A stretch of DNA of 64,000 bases from Enterobacter sp. JBIWA008 (GTDB lineage: Bacteria > Pseudomonadota > Gammaproteobacteria > Enterobacterales > Enterobacteriaceae), in contig NZ_CP074149.1 of the NCBI RefSeq assembly GCF_019968765.1, positions 4,278,001 to 4,342,000 on the forward strand, read 5' to 3'. The translations under genes and the position numbers were made by a program. The notes beneath the pieces were generated by a model. It saw nothing but the letters and a program-made list of their open reading frames with translations. It was not told the origin of the DNA and did no database searches. Within the stretch, counting starts at the first letter, position 1; every line of letters begins with the position of its first letter. This document shows positions 51,909-62,568 of the stretch, piece after piece.

Positions 51909-53276
51909 ATGAAGAAAAAAAACCAGCTGTTGAGCGCTATCGCGTTAAGTGTCGGGTTATCTCTCTCGGCGTCCGTCCCTGTATTCGCCGCCATTCCCTC
52001 CCAGGTGCCTGGCCAGGCAGCCATTCCAAGCCTCGCGCCAATGCTGGAAAAAGTGTTGCCTGCGGTCGTCAGCGTTCAGGTTGAGGGCACCGCAGTACAA
52101 AGCCAACGCGTCCCTGAAGAACTGAAAAAATATTTTGGCGATGAGTCTCCCGACCAGCAGGCTCAGCCTTTTGAAGGCCTGGGTTCTGGCGTCATTATTG
52201 ATGCGGCAAAAGGCTATATTCTGACCAACAATCATGTCATCAGCCAGGCCGATAAAATCAGCGTCCAGCTGAACGATGGCCGTGAATTTGATGCCAAACT
52301 GATTGGCGGCGATGACCAGAGCGACATCGCGCTGTTGCAGGTGCAAAACCCAAGCAACCTGACCCAGATTGCGATCGCGGACTCCGACAAACTGCGCGTC
52401 GGCGATTTTGCCGTCGCCGTGGGCAACCCCTTCGGATTAGGGCAAACCGCTACCTCCGGGATCGTCTCCGCGCTGGGACGCAGCGGCCTAAATCTTGAGG
52501 GGCTGGAAAACTTTATCCAGACCGATGCCTCAATCAACCGTGGTAACTCCGGCGGGGCATTACTCAACCTTAACGGCGAGCTGATTGGGATTAACACGGC
52601 TATTCTGGCACCGGGCGGCGGCAGCATCGGGATCGGTTTTGCTATCCCCAGCAATATGGCCAAAACCCTGGCGCAGCAGCTGATCCAGTTCGGTGAAATC
52701 AAACGCGGGCTGCTGGGTATTAAAGGTATGGAGATGAGCGCGGACATCGCAAAAGCGTTCAATATCAACGTACAGCGCGGGGCATTTGTCAGTGAAGTGC
52801 TGCCAAACTCCGGCTCGGCAAAAGCGGGCGTGAAATCGGGGGATGTGATCGTCAGCCTGAACGACAAACCGCTGAGCAGCTTTGCAGAACTGCGTTCACG
52901 GATTGCCACGACGGAACCTGGCGCCAAAGTGAAGCTGGGCCTGATACGTGACGGTAAGCCGCTTGACGTTGAAGTGACGCTGGATAAGAGCACCTCATCC
53001 TCGGCCAGTGCGGAGCTTATCGCCCCGGCGCTGCAAGGGGCTACGTTGAGCGACGGGCAGCTGAAGGATGGTACGAAAGGCATTAGCATCGACACCGTCG
53101 AGAAGAGCAGCCCTGCCGCACAGGCCGGACTGCATCAGGATGACGTGATCATCGGTGTAAACCGCAATCGAGTGCAATCCATTGCCGAACTGCGCAAGGT
53201 GCTGGAAAGTAAACCGGCGGTTATTGCCCTGCAGGTCATGCGTGGTAATGAGTCCATCTATATTCTGTTGCGCTAA
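51909..53276 (+). CDS. degQ: DegQ, periplasmic HtrA-family serine protease
   Basis: 455 residues: signal peptide ending at about 27-28 (VFA/AIP), trypsin-like domain with catalytic triad H109, D139 and S214 (GNSGGAL), then two PDZ domains (about 255-350 and 365-450). Start at 51909 (MKKKNQLLSAIALSVG) has a typical signal start; the frame from 51825 is not family sequence. Degrades misfolded periplasmic proteins. degS follows 91 bases on. Confidence 0.98.
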   Translation: MKKKNQLLSAIALSVGLSLSASVPVFAAIPSQVPGQAAIPSLAPMLEKVLPAVVSVQVEGTAVQSQRVPEELKKYFGDESPDQQAQPFEGLGSGVIIDAAKGYILTNNHVISQADKISVQLNDGREFDAKLIGGDDQSDIALLQVQNPSNLTQIAIADSDKLRVGDFAVAVGNPFGLGQTATSGIVSALGRSGLNLEGLENFIQTDASINRGNSGGALLNLNGELIGINTAILAPGGGSIGIGFAIPSNMAKTLAQQLIQFGEIKRGLLGIKGMEMSADIAKAFNINVQRGAFVSEVLPNSGSAKAGVKSGDVIVSLNDKPLSSFAELRSRIATTEPGAKVKLGLIRDGKPLDVEVTLDKSTSSSASAELIAPALQGATLSDGQLKDGTKGISIDTVEKSSPAAQAGLHQDDVIIGVNRNRVQSIAELRKVLESKPAVIALQVMRGNESIYILLR

Positions 53277-53367
53277 GCATTTGCGACCCGGACATCACCG
53301 CTGCGTGTGATGTCCGGATAACTCATGTTATGCTGCAAATCGTTCCTTTTTTAACGACACGCGCATC

Positions 53368-54435
53368 ATGCTTTTAAAGCTCTTACGTTCTACTGTCATC
53401 GGTTTGATTGTCGCTGGCCTGCTGCTGCTGGCGTTGCCGTCTTTACGTCAGTTTAATAAACTGTCGGCTCCCCAGTTCGATAGCGCGGATGAAACGCCGG
53501 CCACCTATAACCAGGCCGTTCGCCGTGCCGCACCTGCCGTGGTTAACGTTTATAACCGTGGCCTGAATACCTCAGCCCATAACCAGCTGGAGATCCGTAC
53601 CCTCGGCTCCGGCGTGATCATGGACGAACGCGGCTACATTATTACCAACAAGCACGTGATTAACGATGCCGACCAGATCATCGTAGCCCTGCAGGATGGC
53701 CGCGTGTTTGAGGCGTTGCTCGTTGGCTCTGACAGCCTGACCGACCTGGCCGTTCTGAAAATTAACGCCACGGGCGGCTTGCCGGTCATCCCGATCAACC
53801 GTAAACGTACCCCGCATATTGGTGACGTCGTACTGGCTATCGGTAACCCTTATAACCTGGGCCAGACCATCACCCAGGGGATTATCAGCGCGACCGGTCG
53901 TATCGGTTTGAACCCCTCCGGGCGGCAGAATTTCCTGCAAACCGATGCCTCCATCAACCACGGTAACTCCGGCGGTGCGCTGGTCAACTCGCTGGGCGAG
54001 CTGATGGGCATCAACACCCTCTCGTTTGATAAGAGTAACGACGGTGAGACGCCGGAAGGGATCGGCTTTGCCATTCCGTTCCAGCTGGCGACAAAAATTA
54101 TGGATAAACTGATCCGCGACGGACGCGTGATCCGCGGCTATATCGGTATCGGCGGGCGTGAAATTGCACCGATGCACACCCAGGGCGGCGGTATCGATCA
54201 GATTCAGGGCATCGTAGTTAACGAGGTTGCGCCGGGTGGTCCGGCGGCCAACGCGGGGATTCAGGTAAATGATGTCATCGTGTCGGTCAACGGCACGCCA
54301 GCGGTCTCTGCGCTGGAGACGATGGATCAGGTAGCAGAAATTCGCCCGGGCTCTATCATCCCTGTTGAGGTCATGCGCAACGATAAGAAACTGACGCTGC
54401 AGGTGACGATTCAGGAATACCCGGCAACAAACTGA
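53368..54435 (+). CDS. degS: DegS, site-1 protease of the sigma-E response
   Basis: Inner-membrane anchored HtrA protease that cuts RseA when its PDZ domain binds misfolded porin tails. 355 residues: N-terminal membrane helix (about 7-27), catalytic triad H96, D126 and S201 (GNSGGAL), one PDZ domain (about 255-345). SspB, encoded 5 kb away, helps ClpXP finish the RseA breakdown in the same pathway. Confidence 0.98.
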   Translation: MLLKLLRSTVIGLIVAGLLLLALPSLRQFNKLSAPQFDSADETPATYNQAVRRAAPAVVNVYNRGLNTSAHNQLEIRTLGSGVIMDERGYIITNKHVINDADQIIVALQDGRVFEALLVGSDSLTDLAVLKINATGGLPVIPINRKRTPHIGDVVLAIGNPYNLGQTITQGIISATGRIGLNPSGRQNFLQTDASINHGNSGGALVNSLGELMGINTLSFDKSNDGETPEGIGFAIPFQLATKIMDKLIRDGRVIRGYIGIGGREIAPMHTQGGGIDQIQGIVVNEVAPGGPAANAGIQVNDVIVSVNGTPAVSALETMDQVAEIRPGSIIPVEVMRNDKKLTLQVTIQEYPATN

Positions 54436-54442
54436 CAGCCAT

Positions 54443-54479
54443 AAAAAAACCGAAGCCAGCAAGTGCTTCGGTTTTTTTT
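54443..54479 (+). terminator. Intrinsic terminator after degS
   Basis: Stem AACCGAAGC / GCTTCGGTT with an 8-base loop and eight T, 8 bases past the degS stop. The A-run on the other side lets it act on mdh transcripts too. Confidence 0.9.
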
Positions 54480-54510
54480 GCCGGGTGGCGCTGACGCTTA
54501 CCCGGCCTGC
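54480..54510. repeat. REP/PU-type palindrome between degS and mdh
   Basis: GCCGGGTGGCGCTGACGCTT then ACCCGGCCTGC, directly after the degS terminator and 15 bases from the mdh stop. Third copy of the family seen at 23384 and 31456. Confidence 0.75.
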
Positions 54511-54525
54511 GGGAGACGGTTCGTA

Positions 54526-55488
<963 letters not shown>

Positions 55489-55676
55489 TTAAGTATCTGT
55501 AAATCCGTTGCGGCGACCATAATTCAGCAAGTAAATAATTACAATTTTCGTAGCTAAAGAATTTGAGGTCACGCGACTTTAATCTCTCTTCAGAAGACTA
55601 TCTGACGACAGACGGCAACGCATTAAGAGGTGGTTACAATACACCCTGCCCCGCCACCAAAACAACATCATTTTGA

Positions 55677-55691
55677 TAACATTTAATTTAC
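55677..55691 (-). promoter_or_regulatory. ArcA-type box upstream of mdh
   Basis: Minus strand GTAAATTAAATGTTA, 14 of 15 bases of the ArcA consensus GTTAATTAAATGTTA, 213 bases ahead of the mdh start. mdh is a known ArcA-repressed gene in E. coli. ArcB, the cognate kinase, is encoded in this window. Confidence 0.6.
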
Positions 55692-55798
55692 TTTTAAGCT
55701 TATTTGCGCGGCGTGACCCAGGCATGTTTTCTGATAACGAAATCTGATAAAATCACTCCCTTTCATAACATTATTTCAGCCTTGCGCTGAGTAGATAA

Positions 55799-55836
55799 TT
55801 TGCATAAAAATTCATCCACATGCATAATAATGTTGT
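55799..55836 (+). promoter_or_regulatory. Pair of ARG boxes, argR autoregulation
   Basis: Two 18-base boxes (cores TGCATAAAAATTCA and TGCATAATAATGTT) separated by 2 bases. This is the spacing reported for the E. coli argR operator, where most other arg operators have 3. They lie 26 bases ahead of the argR start. Confidence 0.75.
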
Positions 55837-55859
55837 TTCTATCGTCATATTCCGGGTGA

Positions 55860-56333
<474 letters not shown>

Positions 56334-56707
56334 TCTCCTCTCCCCGTAGCGCCGCTGCGGGGATCGTTCTGCTTCCGCTGCTTTTTCCCCTCTTTTCTAT
56401 TTCCCTTTACTTTGACAAATAGTGCTTTTTACCACCCATCGTCATTCACCTGGTGAATGCTAATCAAAAAATCGCACAAAAAATCAAAATCTGATATCCA
56501 TATGATTTAATTAGATATACCCATCAAAAAAGAGCAAAAAATACTCAATATTATGCAATTTGGTTATAAAAAATTGGCGGTTTAACACGTAATAACCAAG
56601 GAAACCATTAGCATGGTATTAATTTTTGCCGTTATTAGTGTATACTTGATTTTGTGATGAGGGTCACGAAACAAGACCCCACTAAAAAATTCGACGAGGT
56701 AAGAATC
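56334..56707. other. Gap between argR and yhcN
   Basis: About 370 bases. Near the argR end a 9-bp stem CCCCGTAGC / GCTGCGGGG (56342-56362) could be a weak terminator. The stretch 56455-56600 is very A/T-rich, and a TATACT box at 56641 may be the yhcN -10, though no good -35 was found. No gene seen. Confidence 0.5.
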
Positions 56708-56971
56708 ATGAAAATCAAATCAACTGTAGCGGCGCTGAGCGTCCTGTCTGTCCTGTCATTTGGTGCTTTCGCAGCAGACTCTATCAATGCTGACCAGGCG
56801 CAATCCCGCCAGGCCATCGGTACGGTTTCTGTCGGCGCGGTCGCCACATCGCCAATGGATATGCGTGAGATGCTGAACAAAAAAGCGGAAGAACAGGGTG
56901 CATCATCCTATCGCATTATCGAAGCGCGATCTGGTGACCACTGGCACGCTACCGCTGAGCTGTACAAATAA
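56708..56971 (+). CDS. yhcN: YhcN, DUF1471 (BhsA/McbA family) periplasmic stress protein
   Basis: 87 residues with a signal peptide cut near residue 22 (AFA/ADSINADQAQ) and the small DUF1471 fold ending GDHWHATAELYK. E. coli YhcN is induced by peroxide and acid. The start at 56708 (MKIKSTVAAL) follows GAGGTAAG; the frame from 56654 is not a signal-like start. A paralogue follows 110 bases downstream. Confidence 0.95.
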   Translation: MKIKSTVAALSVLSVLSFGAFAADSINADQAQSRQAIGTVSVGAVATSPMDMREMLNKKAEEQGASSYRIIEARSGDHWHATAELYK

Positions 56972-57081
56972 GTTTTAGTGATAACTGAAGACGTAAATCT
57001 CCACTCAACGGCACCAGGCATAAAAATAGCGGTTCAACCCTTCTCGCCGTTGAGTAAAAACCCTATGCAGGAGTAAAGGCT

Positions 57082-57348
57082 ATGAAAACCAAATTGATCA
57101 TCGCAACCCTCGGTCTGGCATCCGTTCTCTCTTTCGGCGCTAGCGCAGCCGTACAGCAGGTGAATGCCGACCAGGCACAAAATCTACAGCGTATGGGCAG
57201 CATCTCCGTAACGTCTGTCACCGGTTCACCGATGGATATTCGTCACGAACTTGCCGCCAAAGCTGAAAAAGCAGGTGCCAGCAGCTATCGCGTCACCGAA
57301 CTGAATCAGGGTGACCACTGGCACGCAACGGCAGAACTGTATAAATAA
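57082..57348 (+). CDS. Second DUF1471 (YhcN-like) protein
   Basis: 88 residues: signal peptide MKTKLIIATLGLASVLSFGASA, then QQVNADQAQNLQRMGSISVTSVTGSPMDI and the same C-terminus GDHWHATAELYK as its upstream neighbour. Tandem duplicate of yhcN; K-12 has one gene here as far as I recall. The mature part has diverged in the middle, so the roles may differ. Ends before a strong terminator. Confidence 0.93.
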   Translation: MKTKLIIATLGLASVLSFGASAAVQQVNADQAQNLQRMGSISVTSVTGSPMDIRHELAAKAEKAGASSYRVTELNQGDHWHATAELYK

Positions 57349-57376
57349 ACCCTCGTCGTATCTCATCATACGACTT

Positions 57377-57407
57377 GCCCCTGGCCTCATGGTCAGGGGC
57401 TTTTTTT
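57377..57407 (+). terminator. Intrinsic terminator after the second yhcN-like gene
   Basis: Stem GCCCCTG / CAGGGGC with a 10-base loop and seven T, 28 bases past the stop and just ahead of the convergent yhcO 3' end. Confidence 0.88.
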
Positions 57408-57410
57408 CGT

Positions 57411-57683
57411 TCAATGCCGCGCGTTAAAGCACAGCTGCCCTTCAAGCTCTTCTTCCGCTTCATCGAACAGCAATATCAGCGCGCCAAAACGTCTGCGAAG
57501 CTTATCGGGCAAATGGATGAACTCAATTTCCAGCGGTAGGGGCAACAGACTGCCGGTTACCACGTCCCACAGCGTATCCAGATTCGTCACGCTTTCCCGT
57601 TCAAGATCAAACGCCCGGATAAATTCACGGTAGAAGTCTTCCTGACTGTCGATCTCGTCAAAATCAAACGTATAGGTTTTCAT
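57411..57683 (-). CDS. yhcO: YhcO, barstar-family protein
   Basis: 90 residues with the barstar (barnase inhibitor) fold signature [20 protein letters not shown] near the N-terminus. E. coli YhcO belongs to this family and no barnase partner is encoded nearby, so an inhibitor role is only a family guess. The aldehyde dehydrogenase gene ends 45 bases upstream on the same strand. Confidence 0.92.
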   Translation of the reverse strand: MKTYTFDFDEIDSQEDFYREFIRAFDLERESVTNLDTLWDVVTGSLLPLPLEIEFIHLPDKLRRRFGALILLFDEAEEELEGQLCFNARH

Positions 57684-57728
57684 TGCCAGCCACCCAGTCC
57701 AGGCGAGCGGCAGATGCCGCCCTGTCGA

Positions 57729-59183
57729 TTATAATCCCCCAATATGCAGGGTTTTAACTTCCAGATATTCTTCCAGCCCCAGCACGGAGCCCTCTCGTCC
57801 AAGGCCTGACTCTTTTACACCGCCAAAGGGCCCAAGCTCCGTGGAGACGGCGCACTCGTTAATGCCGATCATCCCGCTCTCGATTGCCTGTGAAACGCGG
57901 AAAACCCGTGAGAGATTCTGGGTGTAGAAGTAAGCCGCCAGCCCATAAGGCGTGTTGTTGGCGCGCTGGATGACTTCATCTTCCGAGGTGAAACGGAAGC
58001 ACGCAGCCACCGGGCCAAACGTCTCTTCTTCTGCCAGCTTCATGCCTTCATGGCAGTCGCCCAGCACGGTTGGCATCCAGAAATTCCCGCCAAGCGGATG
58101 AGGCTTCCCCCCTGCCAGTACGGTTGCGCCTCGGGCAACGGCATCGTCAACGTGCTCACGCACTTTGTTCACCGCAGAAGGTTCAATCAGCGGCCCGACA
58201 ACAACCCCCTCGTCAAGGCCATTACCTACCTTGAGCGCCCTCACCGCATCGGCAAGTTTATTCACAAATTTGTCGTAGACGGTTTCCTGAATATAAAAGC
58301 GGTTCACGCTGACGCAGACCTGCCCGGCATTGCGGAACTTGTTGGCGATCGCGCCCTTAACCGCTGCATCGATGTCCGCATCCTCAAAAACGATATACGG
58401 GGCATTCCCCCCCAGCTCCATCGAGACTTTCTTCATGGTTTCTGCGGCATTACGCACCAGCGTTTTGCCGACGGAGGTTGAGCCGGTAAAGGAGATTTTA
58501 CGCACGTCACGGCTGGCCATAATCGCATCGCTGATTTCATGGGTATTCCCGGCAACGGCGTTGAGAACACCGTCTGGCACACCGGCCTGTTTCGCCAGGG
58601 TAAGCAGCGCAAAGGCGCTGAGCGGCGTGTTATTGGCTGGTTTGATCACCCCGGTGCACCCTGCAGCCAGCGCCGGGCCTAACTTGCGAGTGAGCATGGC
58701 CATCGGGAAGTTCCACGGCGTTATCGCCGCGACCACGCCAATGGGTTCGCGGGTTGCCAGAATGCGCGAGCCAGGTTTAATCGGCGGAATAATTTCACCG
58801 TTCGCACGTTTGGCCTCTTCGGCAAACCACTGGATAAAGCTGGCAGCGTATTCCACCTCTCCTTCGGCTTCTTTCAGGGGCTTACCCTGCTCGGTGGTCA
58901 TTAACCGCCCGAGCCAGCTTTTATTCTCAATAATGAGTTCGTACCAGCGGTAGAGAATCTCCGAACGCTCTTTCGCGGTTTTGGCACGCCAGGCCGGAAG
59001 GGCTTTAGTGGCCGCTGCGATAGCGTCTTCGGTTTGTGCTTTACCCGCTTTCGCAACTTTAGCGATGACTTCCCCGGTAGCGGGGTTAAGCACATCGAAC
59101 GTCGTGTCCAGCGTTTTCCAGATTCCGTTGACCAGATAACCGGTCTGAAAAAGGATGTGGTCCTGAAGCGCCTGGGTCGTCAT
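57729..59183 (-). CDS. NAD(P)-dependent aldehyde dehydrogenase, succinate-semialdehyde dehydrogenase type
   Basis: 484 residues, ALDH superfamily. Catalytic C290 in FRNAGQVCVSVNR, general base E256 in SMELGGNAP, oxyanion N157 in TPWNFP, cofactor motif FTGSTSVGK. Length and sequence are closest to GabD-like enzymes, but the true substrate cannot be read from the sequence. A good GGAG box precedes the ATG. It lies between yhcO and aaeB, where E. coli K-12 has no gene, so it is an accessory insertion. A terminator parts it from aaeB, so it likely has its own promoter, yet only about 50 bases are free for one. Confidence 0.9.
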   Translation of the reverse strand: MTTQALQDHILFQTGYLVNGIWKTLDTTFDVLNPATGEVIAKVAKAGKAQTEDAIAAATKALPAWRAKTAKERSEILYRWYELIIENKSWLGRLMTTEQGKPLKEAEGEVEYAASFIQWFAEEAKRANGEIIPPIKPGSRILATREPIGVVAAITPWNFPMAMLTRKLGPALAAGCTGVIKPANNTPLSAFALLTLAKQAGVPDGVLNAVAGNTHEISDAIMASRDVRKISFTGSTSVGKTLVRNAAETMKKVSMELGGNAPYIVFEDADIDAAVKGAIANKFRNAGQVCVSVNRFYIQETVYDKFVNKLADAVRALKVGNGLDEGVVVGPLIEPSAVNKVREHVDDAVARGATVLAGGKPHPLGGNFWMPTVLGDCHEGMKLAEEETFGPVAACFRFTSEDEVIQRANNTPYGLAAYFYTQNLSRVFRVSQAIESGMIGINECAVSTELGPFGGVKESGLGREGSVLGLEEYLEVKTLHIGGL

Positions 59184-59232
59184 GTGTTCTCCCTTTCTGA
59201 AATGTAAGAACGTGCTGGAATAAGTATAGCCA

Positions 59233-59266
59233 CAAAAAAACCGACGCTTTTGGCGTCGGTTTTTTA
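59233..59266 (-). terminator. Terminator of the aaeXAB operon
   Basis: Stem ACCGACGCC / GGCGTCGGT type (ACCGACGC..GCGTCGGT) with T-runs on both strands, just past the aaeB stop and ahead of the aldehyde dehydrogenase gene. Confidence 0.88.
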
Positions 59267-59272
59267 CTTCAG

Positions 59273-61240
59273 TCAGTTAACCGTGAGGGCATTCTGGTAG
59301 CGATGCAGCATAAACACCAGCCGTCCTACCGGCTCGGTCACCTGAGGAGGTGCTTCCCAGTGCTTGAGCTTTTCCTGATAGATATCGAGCTCCTCAAGCA
59401 GCTGCGTAAAGTAACGACGCCGTTTGTCGTCGCTGCTGGCGGAAAGCACGTGGTCGGCGGTACGACGCAGCTGGCGGTGCCAGGCCGACAGATCGTCGTT
59501 GATCGGCACGGGCGCGTTACGCAAACGCTGGTGCGCAATGATCATGGTTAACGCCAGGCGGAACTTCGCGATATCGCCCGGGAACTTGTTCAGCAGTAAA
59601 AACAGCTGCTGGTAGAGCGCGGGCAGGTGGTTCTCTTTACGGCGCGCGGTATTGGTTGTCAAAGACGACACGGCAGCCGACACGAACTGGTTCAGCAGCA
59701 CGCGGCCCGTTCTTGCCTGCGAATTATCCCGCACCAGCAGTATCACCATCATTGCCAGGAAACAGCCCACCAGCTGACCTAACGCGCTATCGAGGAACTG
59801 GCTGAAATGGAAGGTCATCGGGTTATCGAGCACGATGATGTTAATCGTACTCGCCAGCGCCCCCAGCGATCCCAGGCGCCGCTTTTGCACTTCAATACCG
59901 ATAAAGAACGCCATTATCGCCAGGCTAATACAGAGTAGCAGCATGCTCTGTTGCGTCGACGGGATGATGACCAGGAAATAGAGCGCGCCTATCGGCAGGG
60001 CGGCAATGGTGCCGTAGAGGAAATCAATGGCGACCATACGCGGGTTAGGCAGACGCATCGCCAGTGCGGTCACGACGGCAATCATCACCATCGCGCCGCT
60101 GCCGGAGGTCCAGCCCGTCCAGAGCCAGAACAGCGTGCCGAGCATGCAGGCAAGCGTCGTACGCCAGAAGTTGACCATGGCGTGATGGCGCTCGGCGGAT
60201 TCCGCCTTGATCACCACTTCTCCCTGCAGCACCTCCTCTTCCGCCGCGCTGATTTTAGTGTTGCCGATCACGCCGCGTTTCAGCAGCAGATAGCGCGTCG
60301 CGGCACCGACCCAGGTGTAGATGGTCACCGGCGTGTCGCGCTCCCCGGTCCAGGCAATCACCCGGCGCATGCGCTTAAGCTGCTTATGCACGTCCTGCAC
60401 GGTTTCCACCGGCTCGGCAAACAGTTCACGGAACGTGTCGGTGACCACTTCCGGCCGGGTGTTCTGAATCAGATAGGTTTCACATGCCTGGGTGATCAGC
60501 GTCAGAGAGAGGGTGTTGAGGGCTTTAAGCCGACGATTCGCGCGAGCCCAGCGCGAGGACTCCATATTAAGGTTGCTACGCATTCCTTCCAGCGCCTGCG
60601 TACGGCGTACCAGCCCGCTCCAGGCTTTATCGACCTCTTCGCTATCGCCATGCTTAATACACAGCTGCATCAGCTGGTACTGGGCAACAATCAGCGCGTC
60701 AAGCTCAATATCGACTTCCTGCTTGATTGAGCGTGGGGAGAAAAGCAGGTCAGCGACGATCGCACAGACAATACCAATCACAATCTCGCTGCAGCGCTCA
60801 ACCGCAAACTGAGGAGCGAGCAGTGGTTCGCTTTGGATAGTGATGACAATAATCAGCGCGGTATAGCCCGCCAGCCCCCAGGCGTAAGAATTCTCCACTT
60901 TCACCAGCGACGAGATCCAGGTGCAGAAACCCGCCCAGATACAGCAGACCATCAGCATCAGCAGCGGGGTGCGGATCATCAAAATAATAATGGTCAGCGC
61001 CGCGAAACAGCCGATAAACGTCCCGATGATACGCAGCATCCCGCGATAGCGGATCGCGCCAGAATAGGGCTCCCCACCCGCGGCAAAGGCAGGGCCCGCC
61101 GCGACAATAGCGGCCGTCAACACCGCCCAGCGAGGGGTTTCAAGCTGGAAGTGGAAGCCGACAAACAGCGCCAACACAATGGCGCACGCCAGCTTCACGG
61201 CGAAGCGAATATGCTGGCTGGCGATGGAAAAGATCCCCAT
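59273..61240 (-). CDS. aaeB: AaeB, p-hydroxybenzoic acid efflux pump subunit
   Basis: 655-residue inner-membrane protein of the aromatic acid exporter family: two blocks of about five or six helices (about 13-170 and 365-515), each followed by a soluble part. Works with the fusion protein AaeA to export aromatic carboxylic acids. Starts 5 bases after aaeA. The length equals E. coli AaeB. Confidence 0.97.
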   Translation of the reverse strand: MGIFSIASQHIRFAVKLACAIVLALFVGFHFQLETPRWAVLTAAIVAAGPAFAAGGEPYSGAIRYRGMLRIIGTFIGCFAALTIIILMIRTPLLMLMVCCIWAGFCTWISSLVKVENSYAWGLAGYTALIIVITIQSEPLLAPQFAVERCSEIVIGIVCAIVADLLFSPRSIKQEVDIELDALIVAQYQLMQLCIKHGDSEEVDKAWSGLVRRTQALEGMRSNLNMESSRWARANRRLKALNTLSLTLITQACETYLIQNTRPEVVTDTFRELFAEPVETVQDVHKQLKRMRRVIAWTGERDTPVTIYTWVGAATRYLLLKRGVIGNTKISAAEEEVLQGEVVIKAESAERHHAMVNFWRTTLACMLGTLFWLWTGWTSGSGAMVMIAVVTALAMRLPNPRMVAIDFLYGTIAALPIGALYFLVIIPSTQQSMLLLCISLAIMAFFIGIEVQKRRLGSLGALASTINIIVLDNPMTFHFSQFLDSALGQLVGCFLAMMVILLVRDNSQARTGRVLLNQFVSAAVSSLTTNTARRKENHLPALYQQLFLLLNKFPGDIAKFRLALTMIIAHQRLRNAPVPINDDLSAWHRQLRRTADHVLSASSDDKRRRYFTQLLEELDIYQEKLKHWEAPPQVTEPVGRLVFMLHRYQNALTVN

Positions 61241-61245
61241 GGCGA

Positions 61246-62178
61246 TTAACCAAACTCGCGCAGGCGGTGGGCTATTTTACGGAAGAACGAGTCCTGGCTG
61301 GCATCCCGGTCCTTTTCACCGGTGATCACCACCGTCGCCGTGGTACCCGCAGGCCACAGATTGCCATGCTGTTCATCCAGGTGGATGCGCACCGGCACGC
61401 GCTGGGCAAGACGCACCCACTCCAGGTTGGAATCGACCGTCGCCATCCCTTTGGCATCGTTAGAACTGCTGGAGTTAGTCACCCCTGCGGCAACGCTGTC
61501 GACCGTGCCTTTAAAGACACGGTTACTGCCGAGCGGCGTGATTTCCGCCCGGAACCCCGGACGCACGCCTTCCAGCTTGGTCTCTTCCATATAGGCGAGC
61601 ACGTAGAAGGAGTTCTGTTTAACCAGCGCCACGGCGGTTGAGCCACGGGTAATGAATTCCCCGGCATAGACGTTCAGGTTGGTCACCCAGCCATCGGACG
61701 GCGCGCGGATCACGGTGCGTTCCAGATCGAGCTTCGCCAGATCGCGCGTTGCCTGCGCTTTCGCCAGCTGGTGCAGCACGGTTTGCAGCACGTTATTGGA
61801 CTGGTCAATCTCTTCGCGGGACATTGCCTGAACGCCCAGCTGATTACGGCGCCCTGCCTCGCGGCGTTTCTCCGCAGCAAGTGCCTGATAATAGGCCACG
61901 TCCGCCTCCGCCTCTTCCAGCGCTTTCTGGTAACGAGGCTGGTCGATGGTGAACAGAACCTGATCTTTCTTCACCAACTGGTTATCGTGTACGTTGACCG
62001 CCGTGATAAGACCGGCCACGTCAGGGGCTATTGCCACCACATCGGCGGTGAACCGTGCATCACGCGTCCACGGTGATTCGGTGTAATAAACCCAGGCGCG
62101 GAAAATAGCGATGAAGGCAAGGATAACCAGTGCCATCGTGATGGCGGTGCGGGAGATTTTTCTTGTTAGCGTTTTCAC
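61246..62178 (-). CDS. aaeA: AaeA, membrane fusion protein of the p-hydroxybenzoic acid efflux pump
   Basis: 310 residues: N-terminal membrane helix (about 10-28), biotinyl-lipoyl half-motifs around a coiled-coil hairpin (about 75-150), beta-barrel domain. No ATG fits; the best start is GTG at 62178 ([14 protein letters not shown]), 5 bases after a GAGG box that lies over the aaeX stop, which aligns with the E. coli ATG start and gives the same length. A TTG at 62193 is less likely. Confidence 0.94.
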   Translation of the reverse strand: MKTLTRKISRTAITMALVILAFIAIFRAWVYYTESPWTRDARFTADVVAIAPDVAGLITAVNVHDNQLVKKDQVLFTIDQPRYQKALEEAEADVAYYQALAAEKRREAGRRNQLGVQAMSREEIDQSNNVLQTVLHQLAKAQATRDLAKLDLERTVIRAPSDGWVTNLNVYAGEFITRGSTAVALVKQNSFYVLAYMEETKLEGVRPGFRAEITPLGSNRVFKGTVDSVAAGVTNSSSSNDAKGMATVDSNLEWVRLAQRVPVRIHLDEQHGNLWPAGTTATVVITGEKDRDASQDSFFRKIAHRLREFG

Positions 62179-62185
62179 ATCAACC

Positions 62186-62389
62186 TCAGACAAACATGCG
62201 CGATATCAGGTAAAACAGGCAGCAATATAGCGCGGTATTGAACAATGCAGGGTGCCAGACGAAATCGTAGATCCCGGTAGGGACCAGCACCTTGCGCACC
62301 AGCCAGAAAATCGCCAGTGATAAAAGAAGCTCGAAAAATATCGGTGGGAACGACAGACCGAACACCACGATAACGGGAAACAGACTCAT
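62186..62389 (-). CDS. aaeX: AaeX, small membrane protein of the aae operon
   Basis: 67 residues, two membrane helices (about 4-30 and 46-66), DUF1656. First gene of aaeXAB in enterics; its precise role is unknown. Length and ends ([12 protein letters not shown] to LISRMFV) match E. coli. It diverges from aaeR. Confidence 0.96.
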   Translation of the reverse strand: MSLFPVIVVFGLSFPPIFFELLLSLAIFWLVRKVLVPTGIYDFVWHPALFNTALYCCLFYLISRMFV

Positions 62390-62534
62390 GTTGACCTTGA
62401 TAAGAGAGAGTGCAGGCTTCAGAATTTTTTAGCGCACGCCACCGCAGGAGAGCAAGAAACGCCGGGCGAGAATGGCGCAGCCGTTATGTAATTAATAATA
62501 TATTAACGTAACAGTTATGCTGTTATCTATAATA

Positions 62535-62550
62535 TGTGATCTAAATCACT
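62535..62550 (+). promoter_or_regulatory. CRP-type site between aaeX and aaeR
   Basis: TGTGA TCTAAA TCACT: 9 of 10 core bases of the CRP consensus, 19 bases ahead of the aaeR ATG and about 145 bases ahead of aaeX. An A/T-rich imperfect dyad lies at 62485-62514 and could be an AaeR site. Both are by inspection only. Confidence 0.45.
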
Positions 62551-62568
62551 TTTAAGCCAGAGTGAACA

